From Actinocatenispora sp963805605 (lineage in GTDB: Bacteria > Actinomycetota > Actinomycetes > Mycobacteriales > Micromonosporaceae), in NCBI GenBank assembly GCA_963805605.1, contig CAWDUX010000002.1, positions 2,852,001 to 2,916,000 on the forward strand: a stretch of 64,000 bases of DNA. Reading direction: 5' to 3'. Position 1 is the first letter of the stretch. The number at the start of each line of letters is the position of its first letter. Below, piece by piece: positions 25,090-33,165 of this stretch. The position numbers and the translations under genes were made by a program. The notes beneath the pieces are model-generated. The model was not told where the DNA came from. It saw only the letters and a program-made list of their open reading frames with translations, and did no database searches.

Positions 25090-25853
25090 CCGGCGCTATT
25101 CCATACCCAGCCGTGCCCTCCCCGACCGGGACCGCGGCTGCGGTAATCAACGAGGCACGGCACAGATCGGCGTCATGGACCTGCCGGGCGGTGACAGTGC
25201 AGTGGACGTCGGTCGGGCATGCCGAGGCTCGGCGTCCCACAATGGTCGCCCAACGGCAAGACGCTGCTGGTGACGCATCGAGCAACAAGGAGAGTGGGTG
25301 ACGTCGGCTTCTCCATGATCGACCCGCAGACCCTGACGGCTACGCAGGTACTGGGTGCGCACGAGCAAGTACGACCTGAACCGGCCACTGTTCACGTGGC
25401 ACGACAACACGCACGTGGTGGCGAGCATCGCGCGGCGTACCGGCGCCGGCGAGGCCGGACCCGACCTGGCCGACCATCTCCAGGAGTTCGGGTTGGACGG
25501 TAAGCCGACCCGCACGCTGCCCGTGGCCGGCTACGTCGACGCGCCCACCAACTGGTCGCCCGACGGCCGGTACGTCGTGGCCTACCAGGGCAGCGCCGAC
25601 GACGACAGCCCCGCGCGGCCAGTACCAGCTCATCGACACCACCAGCGGTCGCGTTGTCGCTGTGCTCAAGGGATCCACACCAGATTGGGCGCCGGTCGCG
25701 TGGTGGGTGGGCAGCGGTCAGCTGATCGTCCGCTCGGACCAGCGCAGCAGCGCCATCCGACTGTGTCTGACCACACCGCACGGCGACAGCGGGAAGAGCT
25801 GGACGGTGTCCGTACCGGACGATGTCACCGGACCGTCGCTGATCCTGTACTGA
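25090..25853 (+). pseudogene. beta-propeller (PD40/WD40-like) protein, broken by frameshifts
   Basis: Propeller blade signatures recur in different frames: VPQWSPNGKTLLVTH (~25225), NWSPDGRYVVAYQGS (~25550) and DWAPVAW (~25680), ending GPSLILY at 25853. Each WSPxG-type element marks a blade of a secreted or cytoplasmic propeller. At least three frameshifts separate them (near 25210, 25345 and 25615). It resembles the C-terminal half of actinobacterial proteins with a membrane-anchored propeller; the N-terminus is not recognisable. Confidence 0.55.
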
Positions 25854-25892
25854 TCCCTGCGTGCCACCCTGGGGCCGCGGCGCCGGGGGTTG

Positions 25893-26435
25893 TCACTGCT
25901 CGATCAGAGACCAGTCCTGGGGAAAGCTGAGGTCTGCCAGCGCGGTGACGGCTGCCGGGGGAAAGTCCGGCCAGGTACGGACCGTCTCGTGTCGCCGGTT
26001 GAGCCGACGGTCCAGAAAGCGCTGCGTCCGTACGAGACCGTCGACCGCCTCGTCCGCGCGCAGAGCGCCGCTCCGGGCGGCCTCGGCGTACTCGTCGAGG
26101 TCGAGAACGCGGTACGGATGGTCCGGCGGCCCGACGATGACGTCGATCCACAGATCCTCGACATGCACCTCGTCCCCGCAGTCGGTGATACGGACAAGAT
26201 CGCAGTACCACCAACCCTTCTGCTCGGCCGGGAAGATGACCGGCTGGTTGATCTGGAACCCGTCGTCGAGCAGTACGTAGGTGCGCTGACGGTGCTGCTG
26301 CCCGCGCAGCTCGAAGCCCCAGTCGTAGACGATCACGTCACCCCGACGGCACCCCGCCGCACGCAGCTGCCGATCACGCACGACCGTCATCGGCGTCAGC
26401 ATCCCGTCGTCCCCATTCACACCGGACATTCTCAC
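25893..26435 (-). CDS. DUF402 domain protein
   Basis: 178-180 residues; ATG 26429 or GTG 26435 as start. The region VIFPAEQKGWWYCDLVRITDCGDEVHVEDLWIDVIV and the following YRVLDLDEYAEA match the DUF402 beta-barrel (phosphatase-like fold, FomD/Ntdp related). These proteins hydrolyse nucleoside di/triphosphates or nucleotidyl intermediates with Mg2+; the Asp/Glu ligands (D..D..E in VEDLWIDV, LDEYAEA) are present. The 5' end overlaps the small gene 26374-26607 by about 60 bp. Confidence 0.8.
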   Translation of the reverse strand: MRMSGVNGDDGMLTPMTVVRDRQLRAAGCRRGDVIVYDWGFELRGQQHRQRTYVLLDDGFQINQPVIFPAEQKGWWYCDLVRITDCGDEVHVEDLWIDVIVGPPDHPYRVLDLDEYAEAARSGALRADEAVDGLVRTQRFLDRRLNRRHETVRTWPDFPPAAVTALADLSFPQDWSLIEQ

Positions 26436-26607
26436 CGATCGGTCCGTCGTACCGGGACAGCGCGATGACGGTGTCCGGCTGGTCGAGCCAGACGTACTGC
26501 CCGGCGGCGGTGACCGTCACGCCCCACCGGTCTCGTCGAGGGCGACCCGCGTCCGACCACCACTGGTAGCCGGTCACCGCCTCGTCCCACAGCGCGCGGC
26601 TGCCCAC
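26374..26607 (-). CDS. hypothetical protein, 77 residues
   Basis: Starts at GTG 26607 with a perfect GGAGG six bases upstream; the longer frame to 27135 is a shadow of the gene at 26637. The product (GSRALWDEAVTGYQWWSDAG, then RWGVTVTAAGQYVWLDQPDTV) is aromatic-rich and compact, with no recognised family. It follows the 151-residue gene by 29 bp, so both are probably co-transcribed from the region divergent to the XRE regulator at 27313. Confidence 0.55.
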   Translation of the reverse strand: MGSRALWDEAVTGYQWWSDAGRPRRDRWGVTVTAAGQYVWLDQPDTVIALSRYDGPIGENVRCEWGRRDADADDGRA

Positions 26608-26636
26608 CTCATTCCTCCACTCTCTCGGTGCAACAA

Positions 26637-27092
26637 CTACTTGTTCCAGCCGTCTCCCGGGCGGATGACCAGTCCGGAGATCAGTACCCGGTGCCATGTG
26701 TGTTCGATGGGGCCGCCAGGCGGATCGCCGATCCGGTCGATGTCCCAGCCGCGGATGCGGCACCAGCCCGGCCAGTTGTCGATGAGCTCGACGTCGGTCA
26801 CGCGGAAGTTCGGTACCGGGTTGCGGGCGAACTCGATGGCCGCGCGTTCGGTGATGCGGACGATGTCGCCGGGCTTGGGGACCGGTCCGGTCATCGCTGC
26901 TACCACGGCTGCCGCCGGTACCTGCGCGCGAAGCGCCAACGCCTCCCCGTAGATCGGGTCGGTACGCCCCACCCGTCGGGAACGCGTACGCCGGTCCCGC
27001 CACCGCCGGATCACCGCCACCACCGGGCGGGGTCCTCGCCGCGCCGGATCCGAGCGATCCGACCCGTGTACGCGACGCGAACGGAACGCCAC
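26637..27092 (-). CDS. hypothetical protein with DPIYG segment, 151 residues
   Basis: After a basic ~40-residue N-terminus comes GRTDPIYGEALALRAQ, the segment shared with the small genes at 7224 and 39997. It is followed by a ~90-residue folded-looking part (KPGDIVRITERAAIEFARNP, WPGWCRIRGWDIDRIG, HTWHRVLISGLVIRPGDGW). No family recognised. ATG 27092 lacks a good ribosome site, whereas a GGAGG lies before ATG 27145 in another frame, so the true start or an upstream frameshift is uncertain. Confidence 0.5.
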   Translation of the reverse strand: MAFRSRRVHGSDRSDPARRGPRPVVAVIRRWRDRRTRSRRVGRTDPIYGEALALRAQVPAAAVVAAMTGPVPKPGDIVRITERAAIEFARNPVPNFRVTDVELIDNWPGWCRIRGWDIDRIGDPPGGPIEHTWHRVLISGLVIRPGDGWNK

Positions 27093-27145
27093 ACGCGCAG
27101 CACGGAACCGGACAAGGGCAGGCGTGGACGGTCATGACGCTGCAT
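27011..27145 (-). CDS. candidate small basic protein, 44 residues
   Basis: ATG 27145 has GGAGG at seven-base spacing, the best ribosome site in this stretch. The product (MQRHDRPRLPLSGSVLRVWR..., ending RRGEDPARWWR) is strongly basic like the N-termini of the other two small DP-Y proteins. It overlaps the 151-residue gene in another frame; one frameshift would join its N-terminus to the DPIYG part. Either a real small gene or the displaced start of that gene. Confidence 0.35.
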   Translation of the reverse strand: MQRHDRPRLPLSGSVLRVWRSVRVAYTGRIARIRRGEDPARWWR

Positions 27146-27260
27146 GGATGAGCCTCCGCGGGCCAAGTTCCGGCGACTTCGTGAGTCAGCCACCGGACCT
27201 GTCGTTACTGACGGTGAGAGCATTCCGGTAGCGTGACCGACACGTACCGCTGTCGGACGT

Positions 27261-27289
27261 GTTGCCATGTTTCAGGGTGACTTGGCAAC
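27261..27289. promoter_or_regulatory. inverted repeat upstream of XRE-TPR regulator
   Basis: GTTGCCA-N15-TGGCAAC, perfect 7-bp arms, ends 24 bp before the start codon at 27313. It lies in the region divergent from the small-gene cluster and is a candidate autoregulatory operator. Confidence 0.45.
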
Positions 27290-27312
27290 AACAAGGCGGG
27301 AGGAAACCGGCC

Positions 27313-28581
27313 ATGTATCCGATAACGTTCGGGGCGGAGCTTCGTCGTCGACGTAAGGCGGGCGGGTACACGCTGCGGTCGTTCGCCGCAGTGGCGCATG
27401 TGTCCTACGCGCACCTGTCCAAGTTGGAGACCGGCAAGCAGCCTCCGACACCGGAGGTGGCGCGCGTGATCGACGCGGCCCTGGCCGCCGACGGAGCCCT
27501 GGTTGCGCTCGCTACTGAAGGCAGGGCCGCCCGGATACGAGGCGCGGCCTCCCGTGACTCGCATGGAAGAGGGGCCGAGGACATGCACCGCCGGATGCTG
27601 CTGAACGCCGCTGCGACCCTTGCCGTCGGCGTCGCTGGACTGGCCGGCATCGACATCGACCCGAGCGCCCGACGTCGGATCGGGCTGGCGGACGTGGAGC
27701 GGATGGAGGCGGCGCTGTCCCGGATGTGGGCCGTCGACCACGAACGCGGCGCCGGTGACATGTGGGACATCGCGGTGGCCCGGGCACAGAGCCTGTCCGT
27801 GGCGATGGACCTGTGCGACCACGACGAGGTCACCGGCCAGCGGCTGCTGACCGTGACCGGGCACGCCTACGTCGGCGCCGGATGGTTCGCGCTGGACGCC
27901 GGGCGCGACGACATCGCCCGCTCCTGCTACAACGAAGCGCTCAGCCTGGCCCGGCAGGCGGGCGACAGCACGCTCACCGTGCACACGCTGGCGAATCTCG
28001 CGCTGCAGGCGCTGTTCCTGAACCAGCCCCGGCGAGCGCTGCGCTACGTCGACGCCGCCGAGCAGGTCGCACCGACCGGTGTGCCGGACCGGCAGACCGC
28101 AGTACTGAAGATGCGGCGCGGTCGGGCGCTCGCCCAGCTGGGTGAGGCCACCGAATCCGGCCGGGAGCTGACGGCGGCCCGCCGCATGCTCGACGGCCAG
28201 GACGACGCCGTACCCGAACGCCTCGCGTACTTCACCGAGGCCGAGATCGACGCGAACGCCGCCACCGCCGCCCTGGAACTGGACAGGCCCCGCCAGGCCG
28301 TCAGGCTGCTGGAACGGGCGCTGCCCGTCTACAACCCCCGGTTCGGTCGCAATCTGGCGCTCTACCAGGTGCGACTCGCGTACGCCCGCGCCGCCGACGG
28401 TCAGCTCGACGGATCGGCGGAAGCCGCCTCGCAGGCCCTCGACGGTCTGGCCGGACAGGTGGTCAGCCGTCGTGTCGCCGCAGAACTCGACCAGCTCGTC
28501 AGCGATCAACTCGACGGGCACCGCACGGTACCGGCCGTCGCGACCGTGCTGGACCGCTACGCCACGCTGCAACGCGCCTGA
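27313..28581 (+). CDS. XRE regulator with TPR-like sensory domain
   Basis: 422 residues; ATG 27313 follows GGGAGG at suitable distance. The helix-turn-helix is at residues ~6-60 (FGAELRRRRKAGGYTLRSFA, SYAHLSKLETGKQPP). A linker with a twin-Arg-like MHRRMLLNAAATLAVGVAGLAG segment follows, then ~280 residues of TPR-type helix pairs (ARSCYNEALSLARQAGDSTL, LRYVDAAEQVAP, AVRLLERALPVYNP). This is the large actinomycete class of XRE-TPR regulators whose TPR groove may bind a peptide. Divergent from the small genes at 26374-27145, the same layout as at 7.6 kb. Confidence 0.85.
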   Translation: MYPITFGAELRRRRKAGGYTLRSFAAVAHVSYAHLSKLETGKQPPTPEVARVIDAALAADGALVALATEGRAARIRGAASRDSHGRGAEDMHRRMLLNAAATLAVGVAGLAGIDIDPSARRRIGLADVERMEAALSRMWAVDHERGAGDMWDIAVARAQSLSVAMDLCDHDEVTGQRLLTVTGHAYVGAGWFALDAGRDDIARSCYNEALSLARQAGDSTLTVHTLANLALQALFLNQPRRALRYVDAAEQVAPTGVPDRQTAVLKMRRGRALAQLGEATESGRELTAARRMLDGQDDAVPERLAYFTEAEIDANAATAALELDRPRQAVRLLERALPVYNPRFGRNLALYQVRLAYARAADGQLDGSAEAASQALDGLAGQVVSRRVAAELDQLVSDQLDGHRTVPAVATVLDRYATLQRA

Positions 28582-28618
28582 GCCGCATCCTTCCCGACCT
28601 GCCCCCGGAGGCATCCGC

Positions 28619-29170
28619 ATGCTCAACAGCCACACCGATCTGGCGATCCAGCAGCTCAGCGCCGAGGACATGCGTGCGGCCAGGGCGCCGCTGCTCAGCC
28701 TGTACGCGGACTGCTACCGCGACCTGATCGCCGATCCGTTCTTCGCGCCGGAACGGCACTGGGAGCGCCTGGAGGGCTACGCCAGCCGTCCCGGATTCGC
28801 GTTGGTCGTCGGGCACGCCGGCGCCGACATGATCGGATGCGCGCTCGGCTTCACCCTCCCCGCCGGAACGGGCTGGTGGAAGGGACTTCGTACCGAGGTC
28901 GACCCTGACGACATCGTCGAGGACGGCACCCGCACCTTCGCGTTCAACGAACTCATGGTGGCGCCGAGCCACACCAACAGAGGCTATGGCCGTGCACTGC
29001 ACGATGCGCTGTTGGCCGACCGGAGTGAGCAGCGCGCGACCCTGCTCGTCCGGCCCGACAACATCCCGGCCCGACCGGCGTACGTGAGCTGGGGCTGGCA
29101 CAAGCTCGGCGAGATCCAGCCCTTCGACGACGCGCCCCGGTACGACGCCATGGTGCTCGACCTGAAGTGA
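28619..29170 (+). CDS. GNAT-family N-acetyltransferase
   Basis: 183 residues; GGAG before ATG 28619. The acetyl-CoA loop lies in FNELMVAPSHTNRGYGRALHDALL (R/Q-x-x-G-x-G/A as NRGYGRA), preceded by beta strands containing GCALGFTLP. It acetylates an unknown amine. It follows the XRE-TPR gene by 37 bp and may be its operon partner. CRISPR array 1 begins 24 bp after the stop. Confidence 0.8.
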   Translation: MLNSHTDLAIQQLSAEDMRAARAPLLSLYADCYRDLIADPFFAPERHWERLEGYASRPGFALVVGHAGADMIGCALGFTLPAGTGWWKGLRTEVDPDDIVEDGTRTFAFNELMVAPSHTNRGYGRALHDALLADRSEQRATLLVRPDNIPARPAYVSWGWHKLGEIQPFDDAPRYDAMVLDLK

Positions 29171-29194
29171 GCGGGTCGTACAACCCGAATGAGC

Positions 29195-29963
29195 TCCTGA
29201 ATGAAGGGCGGCTTCCGAGGAAGCCGCGACGCGCCACCAGCGGGATGCTGATCAGCGGCTCCACCAGGCCTCGATGAAGGCGGCTTCCGAGGAAGCCGCG
29301 ACTCGCGGCCCGCGAGTTGTCAGCGTTGCGCCGATCGATCGAGCCTCGATGAAGGGCGGCTTCCCGAGGAAGCCGCGACTCGATCCACTGCGACATCAGC
29401 CACGCCGGAGGAACGAAGCCTCGATGAAGGGCGGCTTCCGAAGGAAGCCGCAAGACATCCAGCGTCGCTCGGTGGGAGCTCGGGCGTTGGCGAGTCCTGA
29501 ACTCGCCTCGATGAAGGGCGGCTTCCGAGGAAGCCGCGACGACCATCTACCGGACGACTGGGGATGGCTGTGAGGGCCTCGATGAAGGGCGGCTTCCGAG
29601 GAAGCCGCGACTCCGTCGCGGGCTGGCGGGCGCCGGGTGAGGCCTCGATGAAGGGCGGCTTCCGAGGAGCCGCGACACCTGGGTGGGTCTGGTGAGTGGC
29701 GAGCACGCCTCGATGAAGGGCGGCTTCCGAGGAAGCCGCGACGGGCACCGCCGACCCGGTGTCGACCGACGCCGACACGCCTCGATGAAGGGCGGCTTCC
29801 GAGGAAGCCGCGACCTGGGCGGCAAGCAGAGCATCCAGGTACGGCTTGGAGCCTCGATGAAGGGCGGCTTCCGAGGAAGCCGCGACTGGTGACGTCGGCT
29901 GTGGCGAAAGAGCACGGCCGAGCGGCAGCCTCGATGAAGGGCGGCTTCCGAGGAAGCCGCGAC
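29195..29963 (-). CRISPR. CRISPR array 1, type I-G, 11 repeats
   Basis: 36-bp repeats written on the plus strand begin GCCTCGATGAAGG and end GGAAGCCGCGAC, with the hairpin GGCTTCC-GA-GGAAGCC inside. Repeat starts: 29195, 29268, 29343, 29418, 29505, 29576, 29642, 29707, 29779, 29851 and 29928; ten spacers of mostly 30-41 bp. The first (29195) is degenerate at its outer end and four others carry small indels, so the left end is the old, distal end. A leader matching that of array 2 adjoins the right end, so transcription should run right to left, away from the cas genes. Confidence 0.97.
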
Positions 29964-30383
29964 AGGGTGCCCATATTGTGCCCTCTGAGCTGGGCTGATG
30001 AGTGCCCGACGCGAACCCTCGCTGAAATGACCCTACCTATCAAGGGTTGATGAAGGCCTGTGGGTCAGCAAAGTACCCCTGACCTGGAGAAAGACAGACG
30101 CGAACCCTCCCCGCTTACGGCCGTCACGACGGAGGGTTCGCGTACGAGGTCGTCTAACCCGATTCCGCTGCAGTCGGGGGCGGAAGAGTTGGAGGAGGGA
30201 GAGCGGGTCGGCGGCAAGTGCTGGTGATCAGCCGTTCGGGTCAAGTGGACGATCCATTGTGACGGAGGTGACTCAGACGATCTGTCACGTACCTATCTGC
30301 GGGACAAATTCTGTCGGTAGGTAGCCGTACGGTGCCTCCATGTTGCTTTGTCGCCGAATCGGTGACATGGGGAGAGGGATGGA
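29964..30383. promoter_or_regulatory. array-1 leader and cas promoter region
   Basis: 420 bp without a gene. 29964-30025 is the reverse complement of the segment next to array 2 (about 62 nt, roughly four in five identical), and so is the conserved leader. The motif ACGCGAACCCT occurs at 30009 and 30098, and inverted at 30131-30143. A GGTCAG-N10-CTGACC repeat lies at 30063-30084 and a TACCTA-N22-TAGGTA repeat at 30290-30323, the latter a candidate operator for cas transcription. Confidence 0.7.
30098..30143. repeat. 13-bp inverted repeat with the locus-edge motif
   Basis: ACGCGAACCCTCC (30098-30110) and GGAGGGTTCGCGT (30131-30143) are perfect complements around 20 nt. It could terminate transcription between leader and cas operon or bind a protein. 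The same motif flanks array 2. Confidence 0.7.
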
Positions 30384-31592
30384 ATGACCAGCATTGATCT
30401 TGACCTGCTCTTGGCTGCGTCCGCTGCCGGTGGCTCCAGTTGCCTGACCTCGGTGACGGAGCTGCGGCCGGCGGGTGGATGGCACCGGTCGGTGGCACCG
30501 GCGAAGTACGCGACAACCTCCCAGGACAGGAAGGGAGCGTACGCGTACGAGCGTCGCTACCTGGAGGGTGAGATCCAGCAGGCGGTGATCATCGACTCGA
30601 AGCAGAGCCAGCTCAACCGGTGTGAGGAGGCGCTGCAGGCGGCGATCATGGACGGTCATCCTGTGCTCAGTCGGCTTCCCCGGGTCGTGGTCAGCTACGG
30701 CAAGGGTGACGGGGTCGAGGAGTACAGCGATCTGACACTCCCGCACCGGGTCTTCGACGGCCACATCCGCGCTGGAACGATCGACGGCACTCCGGTGACC
30801 CAGACCGAGCAGTACAAGGCGCTGCGCAATGCCACGCCGCTCAACGCTCGTGCGCTGCTGGATGCGAGCCCCGCCAGCCTCGTGTTCGGCAGCTGGGATT
30901 CAAGCCGATCCAGTCGGCAGGGGCGTTGGCGCAGCATTCTGGTCGGCGAGATCGTCGGATTCTGCGCGGACACCAAGGCTGCGCTGCGCGGCGGTGCCCG
31001 GGTCGATCCGGTAGGGATGAAGATCGAGCTGGATGGGCCAGCGTTGAAGCAGCTGGCCGAGGAGCAGCGGGCGGAGCTGACCACCAACCTCTATGACAAG
31101 GTCATGAAGGGCCCCGCGAAGAGCAGCGAGAAGGAGAGCAAACCGTCCAGTCTTGGACTGGGTGGTATTCCGCCGTCGCTGGACGCTCTCGCCGGTGTGG
31201 CGTGCCACCGGATCGTGCGATCTCACGTGCTGAGTTTCGCGTCGTTGCGCCAGATCCGATTCGGTGCCGGGCCGGAGGGTGACGCTGCATGTCGTGCGCT
31301 GCTGGCGGCACTGGCACTGAACGCGGTGGCCCGTTCTGACGCCGAGCTGAGGTTGCGGGCCAACTGTGACCTGCAGGAGGACGGGGCGACCGAGGTGGAG
31401 ATCGACCGTCGCGGCACGGGGCTGGTGGCCCTGCAGCCGTTGTCGGTCCAGCAGGCGGATGAGCTGCTGACCGCTGCACTGTCAGCGGCGGAGACAGCGG
31501 CAGGTGTGCGCTGGCAGGGTGTGGCGCTGCGGGTGACCGGCAACCCGGCGATCGCCGCCGGGGCGGTGGATGAAGGGGCCAGCGACTCGTGA
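30384..31592 (+). CDS. csb1: Csb1, Cas7-type backbone subunit of type I-G Cascade
   Basis: 402 residues; ATG after GAGAGGGA. Matches the GSU0053/Csb1 family that serves as the Cas7 backbone in type I-G (I-U): SQLNRCEEALQ, SLVFGSWDSSRSSRQGRWRSILVGEIVGFC and the late RSHVLSFASLRQIRFG. It coats the crRNA spacer within the interference complex. First gene of the cas operon; its stop overlaps the GTG start of csb2 (GTGA). Confidence 0.92.
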   Translation: MTSIDLDLLLAASAAGGSSCLTSVTELRPAGGWHRSVAPAKYATTSQDRKGAYAYERRYLEGEIQQAVIIDSKQSQLNRCEEALQAAIMDGHPVLSRLPRVVVSYGKGDGVEEYSDLTLPHRVFDGHIRAGTIDGTPVTQTEQYKALRNATPLNARALLDASPASLVFGSWDSSRSSRQGRWRSILVGEIVGFCADTKAALRGGARVDPVGMKIELDGPALKQLAEEQRAELTTNLYDKVMKGPAKSSEKESKPSSLGLGGIPPSLDALAGVACHRIVRSHVLSFASLRQIRFGAGPEGDAACRALLAALALNAVARSDAELRLRANCDLQEDGATEVEIDRRGTGLVALQPLSVQQADELLTAALSAAETAAGVRWQGVALRVTGNPAIAAGAVDEGASDS

Positions 31593-33165
31593 GCTTCGCC
31601 ATCACCGCCGAACTGCCGCTGGGCACCTACCGCGGCGCCGGGGCGGACGGGCAGCCGGAGCCCATCCCCTCGGTCGCGCGTCTGCATGCAGCGCTACTGG
31701 CCGCCGCTGGGTTCGGTCCGCGCGCCGTCGTACAGAGTGGCGAGCTGGGACCGTCCAACGCCGATGAGCAGGCGTTGCGCTGGCTGGAGGAACACCCACC
31801 CGACAATGTGACGATCCCGCCGCTGACGGTCAACCGCGGGCAGGCCATTGCCTACCGCGATGATGGGACCATCAAGCAGGCCAAGGGACAAGGACGAACC
31901 AAGAAGTTCCCGAAAACAGCCGACGCGGCGGTGGCGGTGGGTGGCCCCTTGGTGTGGATGTGGCGCGAGCCCCCGCCCCCGTCGGTACGGGCGGCGCTGG
32001 GCGCTCTCTGCGGCGACGTCGGCTATCTGGGCACGACCGAGTCACCCGTACGGTTGGCCGCCAACGACGGCGGCGATGCCCAGCCGACACACCAACTGGA
32101 CCGCACGGCGAGCATGTTCACCCCCGGCGGCCTGACCATCGACACGGCCACTGTCGGACGCACCCGGGAACTGACCGAAGCGCATGCCCGGCGCACGCTC
32201 GCGCCCCGGTCGGAATCACGATCCGGGTACGGCACGGACGAGTGGTCCCTGTCGGATGTCCCGCCACGTCAGGCCGTCGAACCGTTGGGCTACGCGCCCA
32301 TTCAGGAGCCGGAAGCAGATGTGCCCTGGGACCGGGTCATCCTCGTGCCCCTGTCCCGGCGTATCTGTTCTTCCTGCCGGGTGCGATGGGCGGTGGCGGT
32401 ACACCGGGCGCTGATCCGTCTGATCGGTGAGGGTGCACCGCCACTGATCACCGGGGTGTACCCGCCCGGCACACCGCGCCCGGCCAACCGGCTCGCGGTG
32501 CAGTTTCTCGCTCCGACGATGCCGGTCGAGGGCGGATTGGCCTCGCCGGCGGCGCTAGCGCTGCTGGTTCCGCCCGGGACGGGTGCCGGAGACCTGCATA
32601 TCCTGGCCGATGCGGTGGAGAGCTTGTCCTCCGTACGCGGCCCGCGTGGACGTCTGGCCCGCCGTAGCGGACGGGTGCAGGTGCTTCCAGGGACGCGGCT
32701 GTGGCAACCACCGATAGTCGGGCGGCAGCGGCTGTGGCACACCGAGCCGGCTGCGGTACCGACACGCGCGGCGCGCTGGACGGCTGGGGCTTTATGCAGG
32801 CGGCGCTGCTGTCGGCGGCGTTCGTGTGGAAGCAGCAGTTGCCGTCGGTGTCCGGTAGAGGCGGCGAACGCGAACGCGGCCTTGCCGCAGCTGCAGCATC
32901 CGCCGGTGTCGCGGTCGTAAAGGCGCGGCCCTTGCGCACCGTCCACGTCGACCGGTACGCGCACAACACCAACCCGCATGCTGTGGTCCGACCGTACACG
33001 GCCTGGCTGTCGCTGGGTGACCTGAGTGGGCCGACCACTGCGGCGGCGATCGGGCAGTCCCGTCATCTCGGAGGAGGACTGCTGGTGCCCTATGACGTGC
33101 CGGAAGGAACACCGGTCGAGGAACTCGACGCACTGATCGCAAAGGAGGGTGCCGGATGTCACTGA
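31589..33165 (+). CDS. csb2: Csb2, Cas5/Cas6-type subunit of type I-G, one frameshift
   Basis: ~525 residues from GTG 31589. The first frame carries a RAMP-like N-terminus (FAITAELPLGTYRGAGADGQPEPIPSVARLHAALLAAA, residues ~2-41) and runs to ~32757. The rest (ALDGWGFMQAALLSAAFVWK ... AVVRPYTAWLSLGDL) is one frame over and ends at 33165, where it overlaps the cas3 start by ten bases. The total length is one base off a multiple of three, so a single indel explains it. Csb2 (GSU0054 type) binds the crRNA 5' handle and is thought to process the transcript. Confidence 0.88.

Noticed and set aside
26637..27135. Cys-rich frame from 27135 (MTVHACPCPVPCCACG)
   Set aside because: The early cysteines look like a zinc site, but the frame then becomes Gly/Arg-rich antisense-like and competes with better-supported frames.
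29320..30043. Repeat-rich peptides (LPRKPPFIEA, GFLGSRPSSR types) at 29-30 kb and 39 kb
   Set aside because: They are translations of the CRISPR repeats, not proteins.
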